Shown here in pieces: positions 46,673-55,153 of a stretch of 64,000 nucleotides of DNA (positions are counted from its first letter, which is position 1; each line of letters starts with the position of its first letter). The stretch covers positions 1-64,000 of the forward strand of contig JADFAL010000008.1 in assembly GCA_015665275.1 (NCBI GenBank). Direction: 5' to 3'. The notes beneath the pieces were generated by a model. The model was not told the origin of the DNA. It did no database searches and saw nothing but the letters and a program-made list of their open reading frames with translations. The stretch comes from Flavobacteriales bacterium. GTDB taxonomy: Bacteria; Bacteroidota; Bacteroidia; Flavobacteriales_D; Crocinitomicaceae. A program made the translations under genes and the position numbers.

Positions 46673-46700
46673 GTTTAACTTTTATCCAAAAACGTTAAAC
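46673..46700. promoter_or_regulatory. Inverted repeat upstream of the photolyase operon, candidate operator
   Basis: GTTTAAC at 46673-46679 and GTTAAAC at 46694-46700 are perfect inverted repeats 14 nt apart, centred about 45 nt upstream of the SDR start. They lie where the -33 region of the operon promoter should be, and a TATTTTTA box is visible near 46660-46667 on the minus strand. A dimeric regulator such as a MerR/LitR-type factor could bind here; this is inference. Confidence 0.5.
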
Positions 46701-46755
46701 ATTTTTGTGAAATTGAATATTGACTCCTCTTTATATTTCAATGCAAATAGTCGTT

Positions 46756-47883
46756 TTAGAACATTTCCCATTCACGACTTTGAGCTCGGCGCTTCCGTTT
46801 TCTTGTCGTATCGTCCAGCGAAATTCCTTGAATGGATTGCATAATGTCTTCGTTTACCGTTGCCCACTGGTAATAGCTGTGTTCTGTAAAGCCCTTTACA
46901 ATAGCTGAGCAATCGATTTGATGCACTTTGTTATGAACCATTGCTGGACGTGCATTACCGGTGTGTCCCAAACGATCACCAAAATACTTCGTGTATTCTG
47001 AGAAATGCATAGCTACGTCACCATCGTTGTAATAAATCGATACGCGGTTGCCCATTTCGTGCAAACGGTTAAATGAGCTTTTTTCCATGGCATCGTCTCG
47101 AACGTCGGGTGCACACAAGAAAATTTGATCAAAAATACGCGGCAATGTTCCTCCGGAATACCCCAAAACTTTAGAAGCCAAAGCATTCTCTAATACATAA
47201 TTCCCCATGGAATGGCACAACAAATGGATTTTACTATCACATACACGCTCCTCACTATTCTCAGAATGCCTCTTCAAAGTAGATAAGAAATCGCGTAATT
47301 TTAGAATCCCGCGCCCCACTGACTTGGCAGAGTCGCGTGCATCGGATCGATCGGATTTATACGCTGCAAAAGGCATATTACTTCCATTGGAAGGCCAACT
47401 AAAGAGGATGACCTTTACTTCTTTATCGCCATTCTTTCGTTTCGAATTTAGCACAAACTCCAACGACAATGCCGACGCCACGGCATCTTCCCAATCTACT
47501 GCATATCCATGCATGAAGAGAACCACATCATTGTTATCCATCATATGATTCTTGATGTCTCGGAAGAATCGTGTGGATGAGTTATTCTCAAAATCTACTG
47601 GGCCTTCGGTTGACAAATCTTTGTAGGCATTAATGGTACTTCCTTTTTTCACCATTTTCGAAAGTTTCGCTGTCATTCCCTCACCATCACCGACTCTATT
47701 TCCTTTGAATTTCTCTTTGAGGAATTCATTGACCGTGTTCTCGTAGTATTCAACCGTTACCTCTCCGAAACGTAAATTTTCGTGCCCGTCTGAGCTAAAT
47801 TTCTTTCCATATCCATCTGGGTTCCATCGGTCTCTTCCTTCATGTTTGCGATTGGTTGCAAAGTAGATTTGTGTCTTTTTCAT
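46756..47883 (-). CDS. Alpha/beta hydrolase of the DUF900 type
   Basis: 375 residues. IYFATNRKHEGRDRW opens the protein, followed by DVVLFMHGYAVDWEDAVASA (oxyanion strand), ILFSWPSNGSN and the nucleophile elbow HLLCHSMGNYVLENAL (Ser near residue 228). The remaining triad members would be the Asp in YNDGDVAM and a late His. DUF900 proteins are esterase-like enzymes of unknown substrate. No signal peptide is seen. It is divergent from the membrane-protein gene at 48013. Confidence 0.87.
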   Translation of the reverse strand: MKKTQIYFATNRKHEGRDRWNPDGYGKKFSSDGHENLRFGEVTVEYYENTVNEFLKEKFKGNRVGDGEGMTAKLSKMVKKGSTINAYKDLSTEGPVDFENNSSTRFFRDIKNHMMDNNDVVLFMHGYAVDWEDAVASALSLEFVLNSKRKNGDKEVKVILFSWPSNGSNMPFAAYKSDRSDARDSAKSVGRGILKLRDFLSTLKRHSENSEERVCDSKIHLLCHSMGNYVLENALASKVLGYSGGTLPRIFDQIFLCAPDVRDDAMEKSSFNRLHEMGNRVSIYYNDGDVAMHFSEYTKYFGDRLGHTGNARPAMVHNKVHQIDCSAIVKGFTEHSYYQWATVNEDIMQSIQGISLDDTTRKRKRRAQSREWEMF

Positions 47884-48012
47884 ATCAATAGTGTTGTTGG
47901 TATTAAGTGTACATTTTTTTTGTATGATTGGGCAGGTAGCGGAAGGTGGAAGGTCATGGGAAAGATTGATTTTGTTTTGAACCTACTTGCCGGGTATTTG
48001 TACATTGTAACG

Positions 48013-49185
48013 ATGATGGCAAAGATTATAGAAAGGCGGATACTGATTCTTAGAATCGTAGTCTGCCTTTTTTTCGTTTTGGGAGTTTCGCTCTCCTTCA
48101 AGGTTTGGCATTCAGACCGGATATTTCCATTACTTCCTGTATTTGATTGGATTCCTTCTTCTTCGATTGATTTTTCAAAGTTTCTAGCTATGATTCTGAG
48201 CTTTGGCTTATTGATTGGAGCCTTCGTTCGATCGCGTAGTTACTTCATCGGTTTCTTTGCATTGTTGCTGTTTCTGCTCTTGCAGGATCAAATGCGATGG
48301 CAACCGTGGGTGTATATTTACGTGGCTTTTTTAGTTCCATTCGCGCTTTGGAAACGTACCGACGAGCGTTTGCTTCCTTACTTTCAGTTTCTCTTGATCG
48401 GTGTTTATTTATGGAGTGGCGCATACAAATTTGGCGGTTCTTTTATTGAACTTACGTGGGATAAAATGTTGCGGACAATTCTTTTCATTGACGATCCATC
48501 AACGCGCCAATCGCTGCACTTTTTGGGATATGGTATTCCGATAATTGAAATCCTCATTGCAGCTGGACTCTTCTTTAAAAAGTCACGTCATTTGGCCATT
48601 TTGTTTGCGATTGCCACACACGTTGTCATTCTCATTTACGTGATTACAAATCAACAGAATTCAGTTATTTATCCATGGAATTTCGCGATGATCTTTCTGG
48701 TGATTTTATGCTTCTATAAGACAGAGAATTCGATGTCCCTCTGGACTTCGAGCCTGTCGAGAAGCCAAGAACTTTCAAAAAAACTGAAACTTCAAATTGC
48801 ATCAGGTGCACTGTTTTTTGTGTTATTGCCGGCTTTGAATCCCTTGGGATTGTGGGATAATTACCTATCGTTTAAGCTGTATTCCGGAACGAATGGAGCG
48901 TTTTGCGTTGGGCTGGATAAAGATCAATACAAGAAGGTAGATCCCGCTTTGTACGATTACTTTTGGGTGGTGGAAAAACCGAATGGAAAGTATTGGATTT
49001 ATGTAAATCTTTGGGCGCTGGATGAGTTGAATGTGGCGTTTTATCCTGAGGAGCCCACCTTTCGGGAATTGGCAAGATCATTTTGCGATGGAGCTATTCC
49101 CGAGGAGAAATTAGAGTTTGTGATTTTCAAAGATGGTTTTAAGCGGAAAGGGGCGAAGGTGCTAAATTGCGCGAACTGCCAATGA
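48013..49185 (+). CDS. Polytopic membrane protein (HTTM/DoxX-like)
   Basis: 390 residues from the ATG at 48013; the frame is open to a much earlier start, but the upstream part has no membrane-protein character. About seven to nine hydrophobic helices cover residues 8-280, with LQDQMRWQPWVYIYVAFLVPFALW, VYLWSGAYKFGGSFIELTW and NSVIYPWNFAMIFLVILCFYK, which resemble vitamin-K carboxylase-like (HTTM) and DoxX-type proteins. The C-terminal 100 residues are soluble. Around residue 245 the WTSSLSRS segment is encoded by a dispersed repeat (48743-48765). The role is unknown. Confidence 0.68.
   Translation: MMAKIIERRILILRIVVCLFFVLGVSLSFKVWHSDRIFPLLPVFDWIPSSSIDFSKFLAMILSFGLLIGAFVRSRSYFIGFFALLLFLLLQDQMRWQPWVYIYVAFLVPFALWKRTDERLLPYFQFLLIGVYLWSGAYKFGGSFIELTWDKMLRTILFIDDPSTRQSLHFLGYGIPIIEILIAAGLFFKKSRHLAILFAIATHVVILIYVITNQQNSVIYPWNFAMIFLVILCFYKTENSMSLWTSSLSRSQELSKKLKLQIASGALFFVLLPALNPLGLWDNYLSFKLYSGTNGAFCVGLDKDQYKKVDPALYDYFWVVEKPNGKYWIYVNLWALDELNVAFYPEEPTFRELARSFCDGAIPEEKLEFVIFKDGFKRKGAKVLNCANCQ
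48743..48765 (-). repeat. In-frame copy of the CTCGACAGGCTCG repeat within a membrane-protein gene
   Basis: The minus strand reads TTCTCGACAGGCTCGAAGTCC with 3 mismatches to the murC copy and 3 to the murG copy over 23 nt. On the coding strand it gives the peptide T-S-S-L-S-R, the same as the murC copy (T-S-G-L-S-R). Confidence 0.85.
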
Positions 49186-49187
49186 TA

Positions 49188-50628
49188 TCAATTCGTACGA
49201 TGTACTTTACGTGTTGTACCATCTGAGTATATTTCAATGTATGTCTCATCAGTAGAAGGAACGATTTCTTGCCCTAGTACATTTACTGTTTTTATGACTT
49301 TCTTGTTGGTCGAAACATCCATTGCGGTAAGGCTCAAGGTAGATCCAATCTTTACCGCCCAATAGTCCAATAAGTTAGGATCGCCGACAACATCATGGTC
49401 ATCCGATTGAGTGGTACCAAACAACACCAAGCCGCCATCATCTGTGATATCTATCGAACCGAAGCGCTCCTCGCCAGACCCTCCTAAAATTTTATCGTGA
49501 AGTATTTCTCCGTTGGAATCCAAAGTGAGCAACCACATATCTTCATGGTTAATCGTAGGAAAATTATACGTTTCACCAGCCGCCACAATGCGTCCGTCAG
49601 GAAATTGATTCACATGAAAAATCTTATTCCATTGATCGTTTCCTAAAGTTTTGTCCCACATAATATTACCTTGTGAATTGATCTTCACCAACCATCCGTC
49701 TATACCATCAAAATATTCTGAAACATCGCCGTCACGTGATAAGGTATATCCGCCTATAACAAAACCTCCATCGCTTGTCTCAACAATACTTTGGGCATGA
49801 TCTTGACGCGTACCACCATACCGTTCTTTCCCATATGAGCGTGCCGAACATATCCAACATTACCACCCAATAATCACTCTCACCGATAACTGCTGAAATA
49901 TCTCCATCCGCCTGTCCAACCGTCCCAACAATGATATATCCCCCAAGACTAGTTTGCAATATATCGCTTGGACTTTCGGATTGCGAGCTGCCTAATGATT
50001 TCTGCCATTCGAGATTTCCATCAGTATCGAGTTTTACTACCCAGAAATCAGAGAATCCATTGTTCCCAGTAACATCCAGATCGTTTGAATTGCTAGAAGC
50101 AGCAAGGATAAACCCCAGGTCGTCAGTTTCTCGCACAACCAAGGCACCGTCATATTGAGATCCACCGTAACTTTTCTCCCAAACAATGCTGCCTGAAGCG
50201 TTTAATTTCACTACCCAGGCGTCAACATTCCCATTGTTCGATGAAACATCTCCATCATTGGATCTTGCGGAGCCAACTGCTAAGCAGCCACCGTCGTAGG
50301 TTGCTGTAATACCATATGGGTAATCAAATTGAGACCCGCCCAGTGACCGCTCCCATTCCATAGCGCCTGAGGCATTCAACTTCACAACCCAGTAATCAAA
50401 CCCTCCGTTGTTTCCTGTTACATCACCACTATTCGTTCTGGTAGCGCCTACGAAATAATACCCGCCGTCGGTCGCTTGCACCAAGTCTCCCTCGTTATCC
50501 CAATCTGTACTCCCATAAAGATGTTGCCATTCTATGATCTGAGATTGAGCATAAGACATACTGAAACAAAACAGTGCAAAACTAAATTGTAATATGATTT
50601 TCTGAGATCGTGTTGAAATTCTGAACAT
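49188..50628 (-). pseudogene. Frameshifted T9SS-type repeat protein
   Basis: A signal peptide (residues 1-27, ending SYAQS) starts at 50628. The protein has about six to seven repeats of roughly 55-60 residues with cores such as DGGYYFVGATRTNSGDV, DYWVVKLNASGAMEWERSLGGS and YDGALVVRETDDLG. Reading stops near 49790, because one extra base (a G on the coding strand, near 49821-49823) shifts the frame. In the other frame the repeat continues as YGGTRQDHAQSIVETSDGG down to 49188. The C-terminus (VIKTVNVLGQEIVPST ... IEIYSDGTTRKVHR) is a short sorting-domain variant. The length 49188-50628 is 3n+1, consistent with one extra base. It may be a true mutation or a sequencing error. Confidence 0.85.
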
Positions 50629-50771
50629 GTAAAATCCATTGGTGGATATCCGAAAGTTACCACATGTTGCCGGCTGAAGCTATTAACCTTCATATTAAAT
50701 GAACATGATTATCATAACTCAATGCTTATGAGAAATACTTGCATGCTCTTGATCTCCAAACTACCGACGAA

Positions 50772-50799
50772 AAAACCCCGACGTTTCCATCGGGGTTTT
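50772..50799 (-). terminator. Rho-independent terminator at the end of the dcw cluster
   Basis: AAAACCCCGA at 50772-50781 pairs with TCGGGGTTTT at 50790-50799 (loop CGTTTCCA). On the minus strand it follows the YqeY-like gene and ends in a run of T. It is the first strong stop after the whole dcw operon. Confidence 0.88.
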
Positions 50800-50816
50800 A
50801 CAACTATAAAATACGT

Positions 50817-50877
50817 GCTGACCGCAGTCAGCTAGTTCTGATGATCCCTCTCAGAACTTGCCCTGAAGTTTCCATCA
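50817..50877 (-). other. Cluster of three hairpins upstream of the dcw terminator
   Basis: Three stems sit between the YqeY-like gene and the terminator: GCTGAC/GTCAGC (50817-50832), AGTTCTGA/TCAGAACT (50834-50858) and CTGA/TCAG (50862-50877), the last with a loop containing GTTTCCA, matching the loop of the terminator at 50782-50788. They might protect the transcript end, or be a decayed duplicate terminator. The rest of 50629-50893 shows no gene. Confidence 0.5.
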
Positions 50878-50893
50878 GAGCGGGTAGAATTCA

Positions 50894-51343
50894 TTAATTA
50901 TTCAACAGTGCTTTCACTGTTGCAGCGATCACTTTTCCGTCTGCTTTACCGGCTAGTTTGCCCGTCAACACTCCCATTACTTTCCCCATATCTTGAGGTC
51001 CGCTGGCTCCTGTTGCTGCAATAGCTGCTGCCGCTTCGGCTTTGATCTCTTCTTCAGACATCATTTCTGGCATATACGATTCCAAAACTCCTGCCTGAAA
51101 TTTTTCTTCTTCTGCTAAGTCATCACGCCCTTCTTTCACATACAATTCGTATGTATCCGTGCGTTGTTTGAACAACTTCAAAATGATTTTAGCCGCTGCT
51201 TCATCAGAAACTTCGCCGCTTCCACCAGATGTTGCTTCTAATAACATTTTCGACTTAATGTCACGCAATACCGCCAATTTCTCTTTCTCTTTCGCCAACA
51301 TCGCTGCTTTGATGTCTGCGTTAATTTGATCCATGAATGCCAT
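50894..51343 (-). CDS. GatB/YqeY domain-containing protein
   Basis: 149 residues of the GatB/YqeY family: INADIKAAMLAKEKEKLAVLRDIKSKML at the N-terminus and TGASGPQDMGKVMGVLTGKLAGKADGK at the C-terminus, a helical domain found as the tail of GatB and as a stand-alone protein. The start overlaps the ftsZ stop as TAATG, so it is made with FtsZ. YqeY proteins are thought to bind tRNA or act in amidotransferase-linked translation quality control; the precise role is uncertain. Confidence 0.93.
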   Translation of the reverse strand: MAFMDQINADIKAAMLAKEKEKLAVLRDIKSKMLLEATSGGSGEVSDEAAAKIILKLFKQRTDTYELYVKEGRDDLAEEEKFQAGVLESYMPEMMSEEEIKAEAAAAIAATGASGPQDMGKVMGVLTGKLAGKADGKVIAATVKALLNN

Positions 51344-52977
51344 TAGTCTACGTTATCGTGTAAGAATGAATTGTTGCTATTCAAAGATGATCCATCTTCG
51401 TTTTTGGAAACACTGAAACGGCTTTTTGAAGACTCTTCGCTAGGAATGGATTCGTCCAATTGTACATTGCGGCGTACATAAGCTGGCTCGTTCTCCAAAT
51501 CTTGGATTCCATCAGCTTTCTTCAAGCGTTGTGTGTATTCCTGAATCTTAGACATTCGCTCTTGAGAACGCTCTTGTTGCTCCTCAGGAGACAATACACG
51601 TTTCGTATTTGCGGTTTCCAAATCCATTTCTTCCATGTCATCCTCCAAGGTGTAGCGCTTTACTTCGCTTTCTGCTTCCTCGGCATCGGCTGTTGGTGTC
51701 ACGTTCCATCCCAATTCCATTTGAGTGGATTCTTCTTCGGACTCATTTGTAGCGGAAACAGCCTCTTGTGAATTCGTTTCTGCTATCCAAGTTTCTTTCT
51801 TCTCGTATGTTGAAGTTGGCTCTTCTACTTTCGCCTCTTCTGGCTCGACAGTTTTCAAGAAAGGTTCATCCTGCTCTTCTGTCACCTCTTTTGCTCCTGC
51901 CCAAACATTTGAACTAGATTCAGTAGGAGATGACATCGGCTCAGTAACTTCTGCCTTCTTTTCGTCTTCTAAGGTTGTTACATTACGCTTTGGTGCTTTC
52001 TCGAATCCTGTGATAGGAGAAGACTGGAATCCAGTTGCGATAACAGTTACGCTCAACTTATCTGCCAAGTCCTCATCTTTCGCATGTCCGAAGATTACGT
52101 CCGCCGTAGATCCAGCAGCATCTTGAATGAAGTCTGTAATCTCAGTGATTTCATCCATCGTAACTTCCTTATCACAATACGTAATGTTCAACAATACGTA
52201 TTCTGCACCACTGATATCGTTGTCGTTTAACAATGGAGATTCCAATGCTTGCTCAACAGCCTTCAATGCACGGTTATCGCCTTCGGCAGCAGCGCTACCC
52301 ATAATAGCCACGCCACTGTTGCGCATTACCGTATTTACGTCGTTAAAGTCAACGTTGATGGCTCCAGTAACAGCAATTACTTCCGCAATTCCTCGTGCTG
52401 CTGTTGCCAAAATATCATCTGCCTTTTCGAAAGCACTCGTGATGGATAAGTTTCCGGTGATTTCACGCAAACGCTCGTTGTTGATCACCAAAAGTGTATC
52501 AACATTCTCGCGCATTTCTTCCAAACCTTCTTCGGCTTGAATGCGACGCTTGCGTCCTTCAAAATTGAAAGGAACGGTAACGATTCCTACCGTTAAGATG
52601 CCCATTTCTTTGGCAACTTTTGCAATCACAGGAGCGGCACCCGTTCCGGTTCCACCACCCATTCCAGCGGTAACGAATACCATCTTGGCTCCGTCGCTAA
52701 GGTATTCACGAATTTCTTCAATGTTTTCCACTGCCGCATTCTTTCCAATTTCAGGAAGTGATCCAGCTCCTCGCCCTTCGGTCAAAGAAGGTCCGAGTTG
52801 AATTTTGTGTGGCACTGGAGAAATTTCCAATGCTTGTAGGTCGGTATTGCAAACGATAAAATCTACGCCTTTGATACCCTGGTTGTACATGTGATTTAAG
52901 GCATTTCCGCCGCCACCACCAACACCAATCACCTTGATGATTGATGCGTTTTCGTCTTTAGGTAGATCAAAATCCAT
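51343..52977 (-). CDS. ftsZ: Cell division protein FtsZ
   Basis: 544 residues. The tubulin-like GTPase domain spans residues 1-320, with [21 protein letters not shown] (nucleotide-binding), [21 protein letters not shown] (GTP signature GGGTGTG), [12 protein letters not shown] and the T7-loop region [11 protein letters not shown] long acidic, Ser/Thr-rich linker of about 170 residues leads to [14 protein letters not shown], the conserved C-terminal tail type of Bacteroidota FtsZ. It polymerises into the division ring. A 93-nt gap upstream to ftsA contains a repeat and a short (AAC)n run. Confidence 0.98.
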   Translation of the reverse strand: MDFDLPKDENASIIKVIGVGGGGGNALNHMYNQGIKGVDFIVCNTDLQALEISPVPHKIQLGPSLTEGRGAGSLPEIGKNAAVENIEEIREYLSDGAKMVFVTAGMGGGTGTGAAPVIAKVAKEMGILTVGIVTVPFNFEGRKRRIQAEEGLEEMRENVDTLLVINNERLREITGNLSITSAFEKADDILATAARGIAEVIAVTGAINVDFNDVNTVMRNSGVAIMGSAAAEGDNRALKAVEQALESPLLNDNDISGAEYVLLNITYCDKEVTMDEITEITDFIQDAAGSTADVIFGHAKDEDLADKLSVTVIATGFQSSPITGFEKAPKRNVTTLEDEKKAEVTEPMSSPTESSSNVWAGAKEVTEEQDEPFLKTVEPEEAKVEEPTSTYEKKETWIAETNSQEAVSATNESEEESTQMELGWNVTPTADAEEAESEVKRYTLEDDMEEMDLETANTKRVLSPEEQQERSQERMSKIQEYTQRLKKADGIQDLENEPAYVRRNVQLDESIPSEESSKSRFSVSKNEDGSSLNSNNSFLHDNVD

Positions 52978-52994
52978 TCTTAGTGTATTTTTTA

Positions 52995-53010
52995 GTTGTT
53001 GTTGTTGTTG
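52995..53010 (-). repeat. (AAC)5 trinucleotide run in the ftsZ leader
   Basis: GTTGTTGTTGTTGTTG on the plus strand, so AAC repeats on the ftsZ coding strand, 18 nt upstream of the ftsZ ATG. A repeat of this type can vary in length by slippage and change the distance between upstream signals and ftsZ. Confidence 0.7.
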
Positions 53011-53037
53011 TCTTTAATTAAAGAGTTGGACGTAAAT

Positions 53038-53069
53038 CCTCCCCCTCTTTCCCCCTCCAAAGGGGGAAG
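53038..53069 (-). repeat. Dispersed 3'-of-gene repeat, second copy
   Basis: On the minus strand this reads CTTCCCCCTTTGGAGGG then GGAAAGAGGGGGAGG, nearly identical to 30233-30267. It begins just after the ftsA stop codon at 53071-53073. Both copies directly follow a stop codon in the same orientation and can form a CCCCC/GGGGG stem. Confidence 0.8.
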
Positions 53070-53070
53070 T

Positions 53071-54354
53071 CTATTCCTCGTCGACGAACCAGGTCTTTCC
53101 ACGCTGGATCATAGAATCGAAGAACGATCCTCTTGTTTTTTCGGAGTGTGTCTTTACATCACCCGTGCTTGCCGCTTCGGGTTGACGTTTTTTAGACTTC
53201 TCCAAATCTTCAAAGCCTTTCAATACCAATCCAATTCCGGTTGCGTACATCGGGCTTTTGATTGCTTCGTTGTTTGTATTGGCCAAGTGCTCTGTTGGAT
53301 ATCCAATTCGTGTATCCATTCCAGTTACGTACTCGAACAATTGGGTAATATGACGTAGTTGAGATCCACCACCGGTAACCACAATTCCACCAATCAATTT
53401 CTTCTCGTATCCAGAGTTACGAATTTCGTAATGCACGAGGTCGATGATTTCTTCCATTCGTGCTTGGATGATGCTTGCCAAATTACGAATGGTAATTTCC
53501 TTTGGTGCACGGCCGCGCAATCCTGGAATGGCTACTACTTCGTTTTCTTGACTTTCACTTGCCAATGCAGAACCGAATTTTTGCTTCAGTTTTTCTGCCT
53601 GACGTTTCATGATCGTGCATCCCTCTTTGATGTCTTCGGTAATCACGTTTCCTCCAAATGGAATAACCGCCGTGTGACGAATGATCCCTTCGTGGAAAAT
53701 AGCAACATCCGTAGTACCACCTCCGATATCTACCAAAACTACACCTGCCTCTTTTTCCTCATCCGTTAAAACAGAATCAGCAGAAGCAATGGGCTCTAGA
53801 ATAATGTCTTTCACTTTCAATCCTGAACGTTCTACACATTTGTGAATGTTCATGGATGCTCCGATGTTGCCAGTAATGATATGGAAGTTTGCTTCCAAAC
53901 GCACTCCAGACATTCCAATCGGATCTTTAATCCCTTGCTCGCTATCGATGATGTACTCTTGTGGTAAAACCGTAATGATTTCCTCACCCGGAGGCATTGC
54001 CAATTTGTACATATCATCTACCAGACAATCAATATCAATCTGAGAGATTTCACTTTCAAGATTGGTACGTGTGTGAATTCCGCGGTGCTGGATGCTCTTA
54101 ATGTGCTGACCTGCAATACCTACATTCACCGTATTAATTTTCAATTGCCCTTCAATGCGTGATTCAGCTTCCTCCACTGCACCTGCAATAGACTGAATTG
54201 TTTTGTCAATATTGGATACCATACCGCGCATCACTCCAAGTGACTCGGCTTTACCCATTGACAAAATTTCAATTTTCCCGTGTTCATTTTTACGTCCCAC
54301 GAAGCATGCGATCTTCGTCGTACCAATATCCAATCCTACAATAACTTTACCCAT
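53071..54354 (-). CDS. ftsA: Cell division protein FtsA
   Basis: 427 residues of the actin/FtsA fold: IVGLDIGTTKIACFVGRK (phosphate 1), VVLVDIGGGTTDVAIFHEG (phosphate 2), GGIVVTGGGSQLRHI (adenosine) and a C-terminal basic, amphipathic segment (FFDSMIQRGKTWF) that anchors to the membrane. It tethers FtsZ to the membrane. The start overlaps ftsQ by 8 nt. Confidence 0.97.
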   Translation of the reverse strand: MGKVIVGLDIGTTKIACFVGRKNEHGKIEILSMGKAESLGVMRGMVSNIDKTIQSIAGAVEEAESRIEGQLKINTVNVGIAGQHIKSIQHRGIHTRTNLESEISQIDIDCLVDDMYKLAMPPGEEIITVLPQEYIIDSEQGIKDPIGMSGVRLEANFHIITGNIGASMNIHKCVERSGLKVKDIILEPIASADSVLTDEEKEAGVVLVDIGGGTTDVAIFHEGIIRHTAVIPFGGNVITEDIKEGCTIMKRQAEKLKQKFGSALASESQENEVVAIPGLRGRAPKEITIRNLASIIQARMEEIIDLVHYEIRNSGYEKKLIGGIVVTGGGSQLRHITQLFEYVTGMDTRIGYPTEHLANTNNEAIKSPMYATGIGLVLKGFEDLEKSKKRQPEAASTGDVKTHSEKTRGSFFDSMIQRGKTWFVDEE

Positions 54355-55153
54355 CCGTTTCCTTTTTCTTGCAAACTATTTGGTCCTCGTACTTGAGGCT
54401 AATTTCTCTATATGTGTTCCAGCCTTCATAAGGCATGGCTTCTTTGTAAAATATTTTGAGTTTCTTGAATTTCTCTGCGACTTCTTTTTCAGTCAAAGCG
54501 GAACCAAAAACTACTTTTTGATCCCCCACCAGTGGTATGAGTACAAAGTCACCATTCTGTTCGAGGTGAATTTGACCTATGAGAGAATGGAACAAGGGAT
54601 CATTACAAACATAACTGGAAATACGATAGATATCATCTAGCTTTCGAATACTTTTCAAGGAGTCGTTGTTAATAATCTCCGGCAAGTTTTCACCCTCCAA
54701 ACGGTCTGAAATATTGCCTGTTACGACCAAAACTCGAGCTGCATGTACATCGGAAATTTCCATCTTTACTCCTTCATCATCGAGGTAGTACGTTTGTCCC
54801 TGTTCATTAAAGATTCTGGCAATTGGATTTCGCGTGGTTACCTCAATCTTCCATTCTCCTCCTAACCTTCTGTAAACACGCGCATCCTTTACCTGAGAAA
54901 TGCTTTTCAAATATTCCTCAATCTCCCCAATCGGCAGATCGCCGGAGCGCATTCCTTTCTGCCACAAATTATGAAAATCGAGATCACTCAGAATTTCCTC
55001 TTCTGTAATAAAATGTGCCTCCCCTTCCACATGCACCTCGATAAGTGGCTGCCCCGTGAGAATTTCATCCTGTGCTTTCTGAGTGATTATCAAAAGGGCA
55101 ATCACAAGCACTGCAAAAGAGGACCACAATGTTATTCTTAACCATGGCTTCAT
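54347..55153 (-). CDS. ftsQ: Cell division protein FtsQ/DivIB
   Basis: 268 residues. A short cytoplasmic N-terminus, one helix (ITLWSSFAVLVIALLIITQKA) and then a POTRA-like segment (PLIEVHVEGEAHFITEEEILSDL) and beta domain (RVYRRLGGEWKIEVTTRNPIARIFNEQGQTYYLDDEG). It helps assemble the divisome in the periplasm. It overlaps murC as ATGA and ftsA by 8 nt. The sequence is divergent, as usual for this family, so the name rests partly on position. Confidence 0.9.
   Translation of the reverse strand: MKPWLRITLWSSFAVLVIALLIITQKAQDEILTGQPLIEVHVEGEAHFITEEEILSDLDFHNLWQKGMRSGDLPIGEIEEYLKSISQVKDARVYRRLGGEWKIEVTTRNPIARIFNEQGQTYYLDDEGVKMEISDVHAARVLVVTGNISDRLEGENLPEIINNDSLKSIRKLDDIYRISSYVCNDPLFHSLIGQIHLEQNGDFVLIPLVGDQKVVFGSALTEKEVAEKFKKLKIFYKEAMPYEGWNTYREISLKYEDQIVCKKKETDG

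Noticed and set aside
47842..48012. Extended N-terminus of the HTTM/DoxX-like gene.
   Set aside because: The extra 57 codons overlap the divergent hydrolase gene and its promoter space and lack membrane-protein character.
49815..49830. Programmed ribosomal frameshift in the repeat protein.
   Set aside because: The site has no slippery heptamer or evident downstream pseudoknot, and a single extra base explains the shift.
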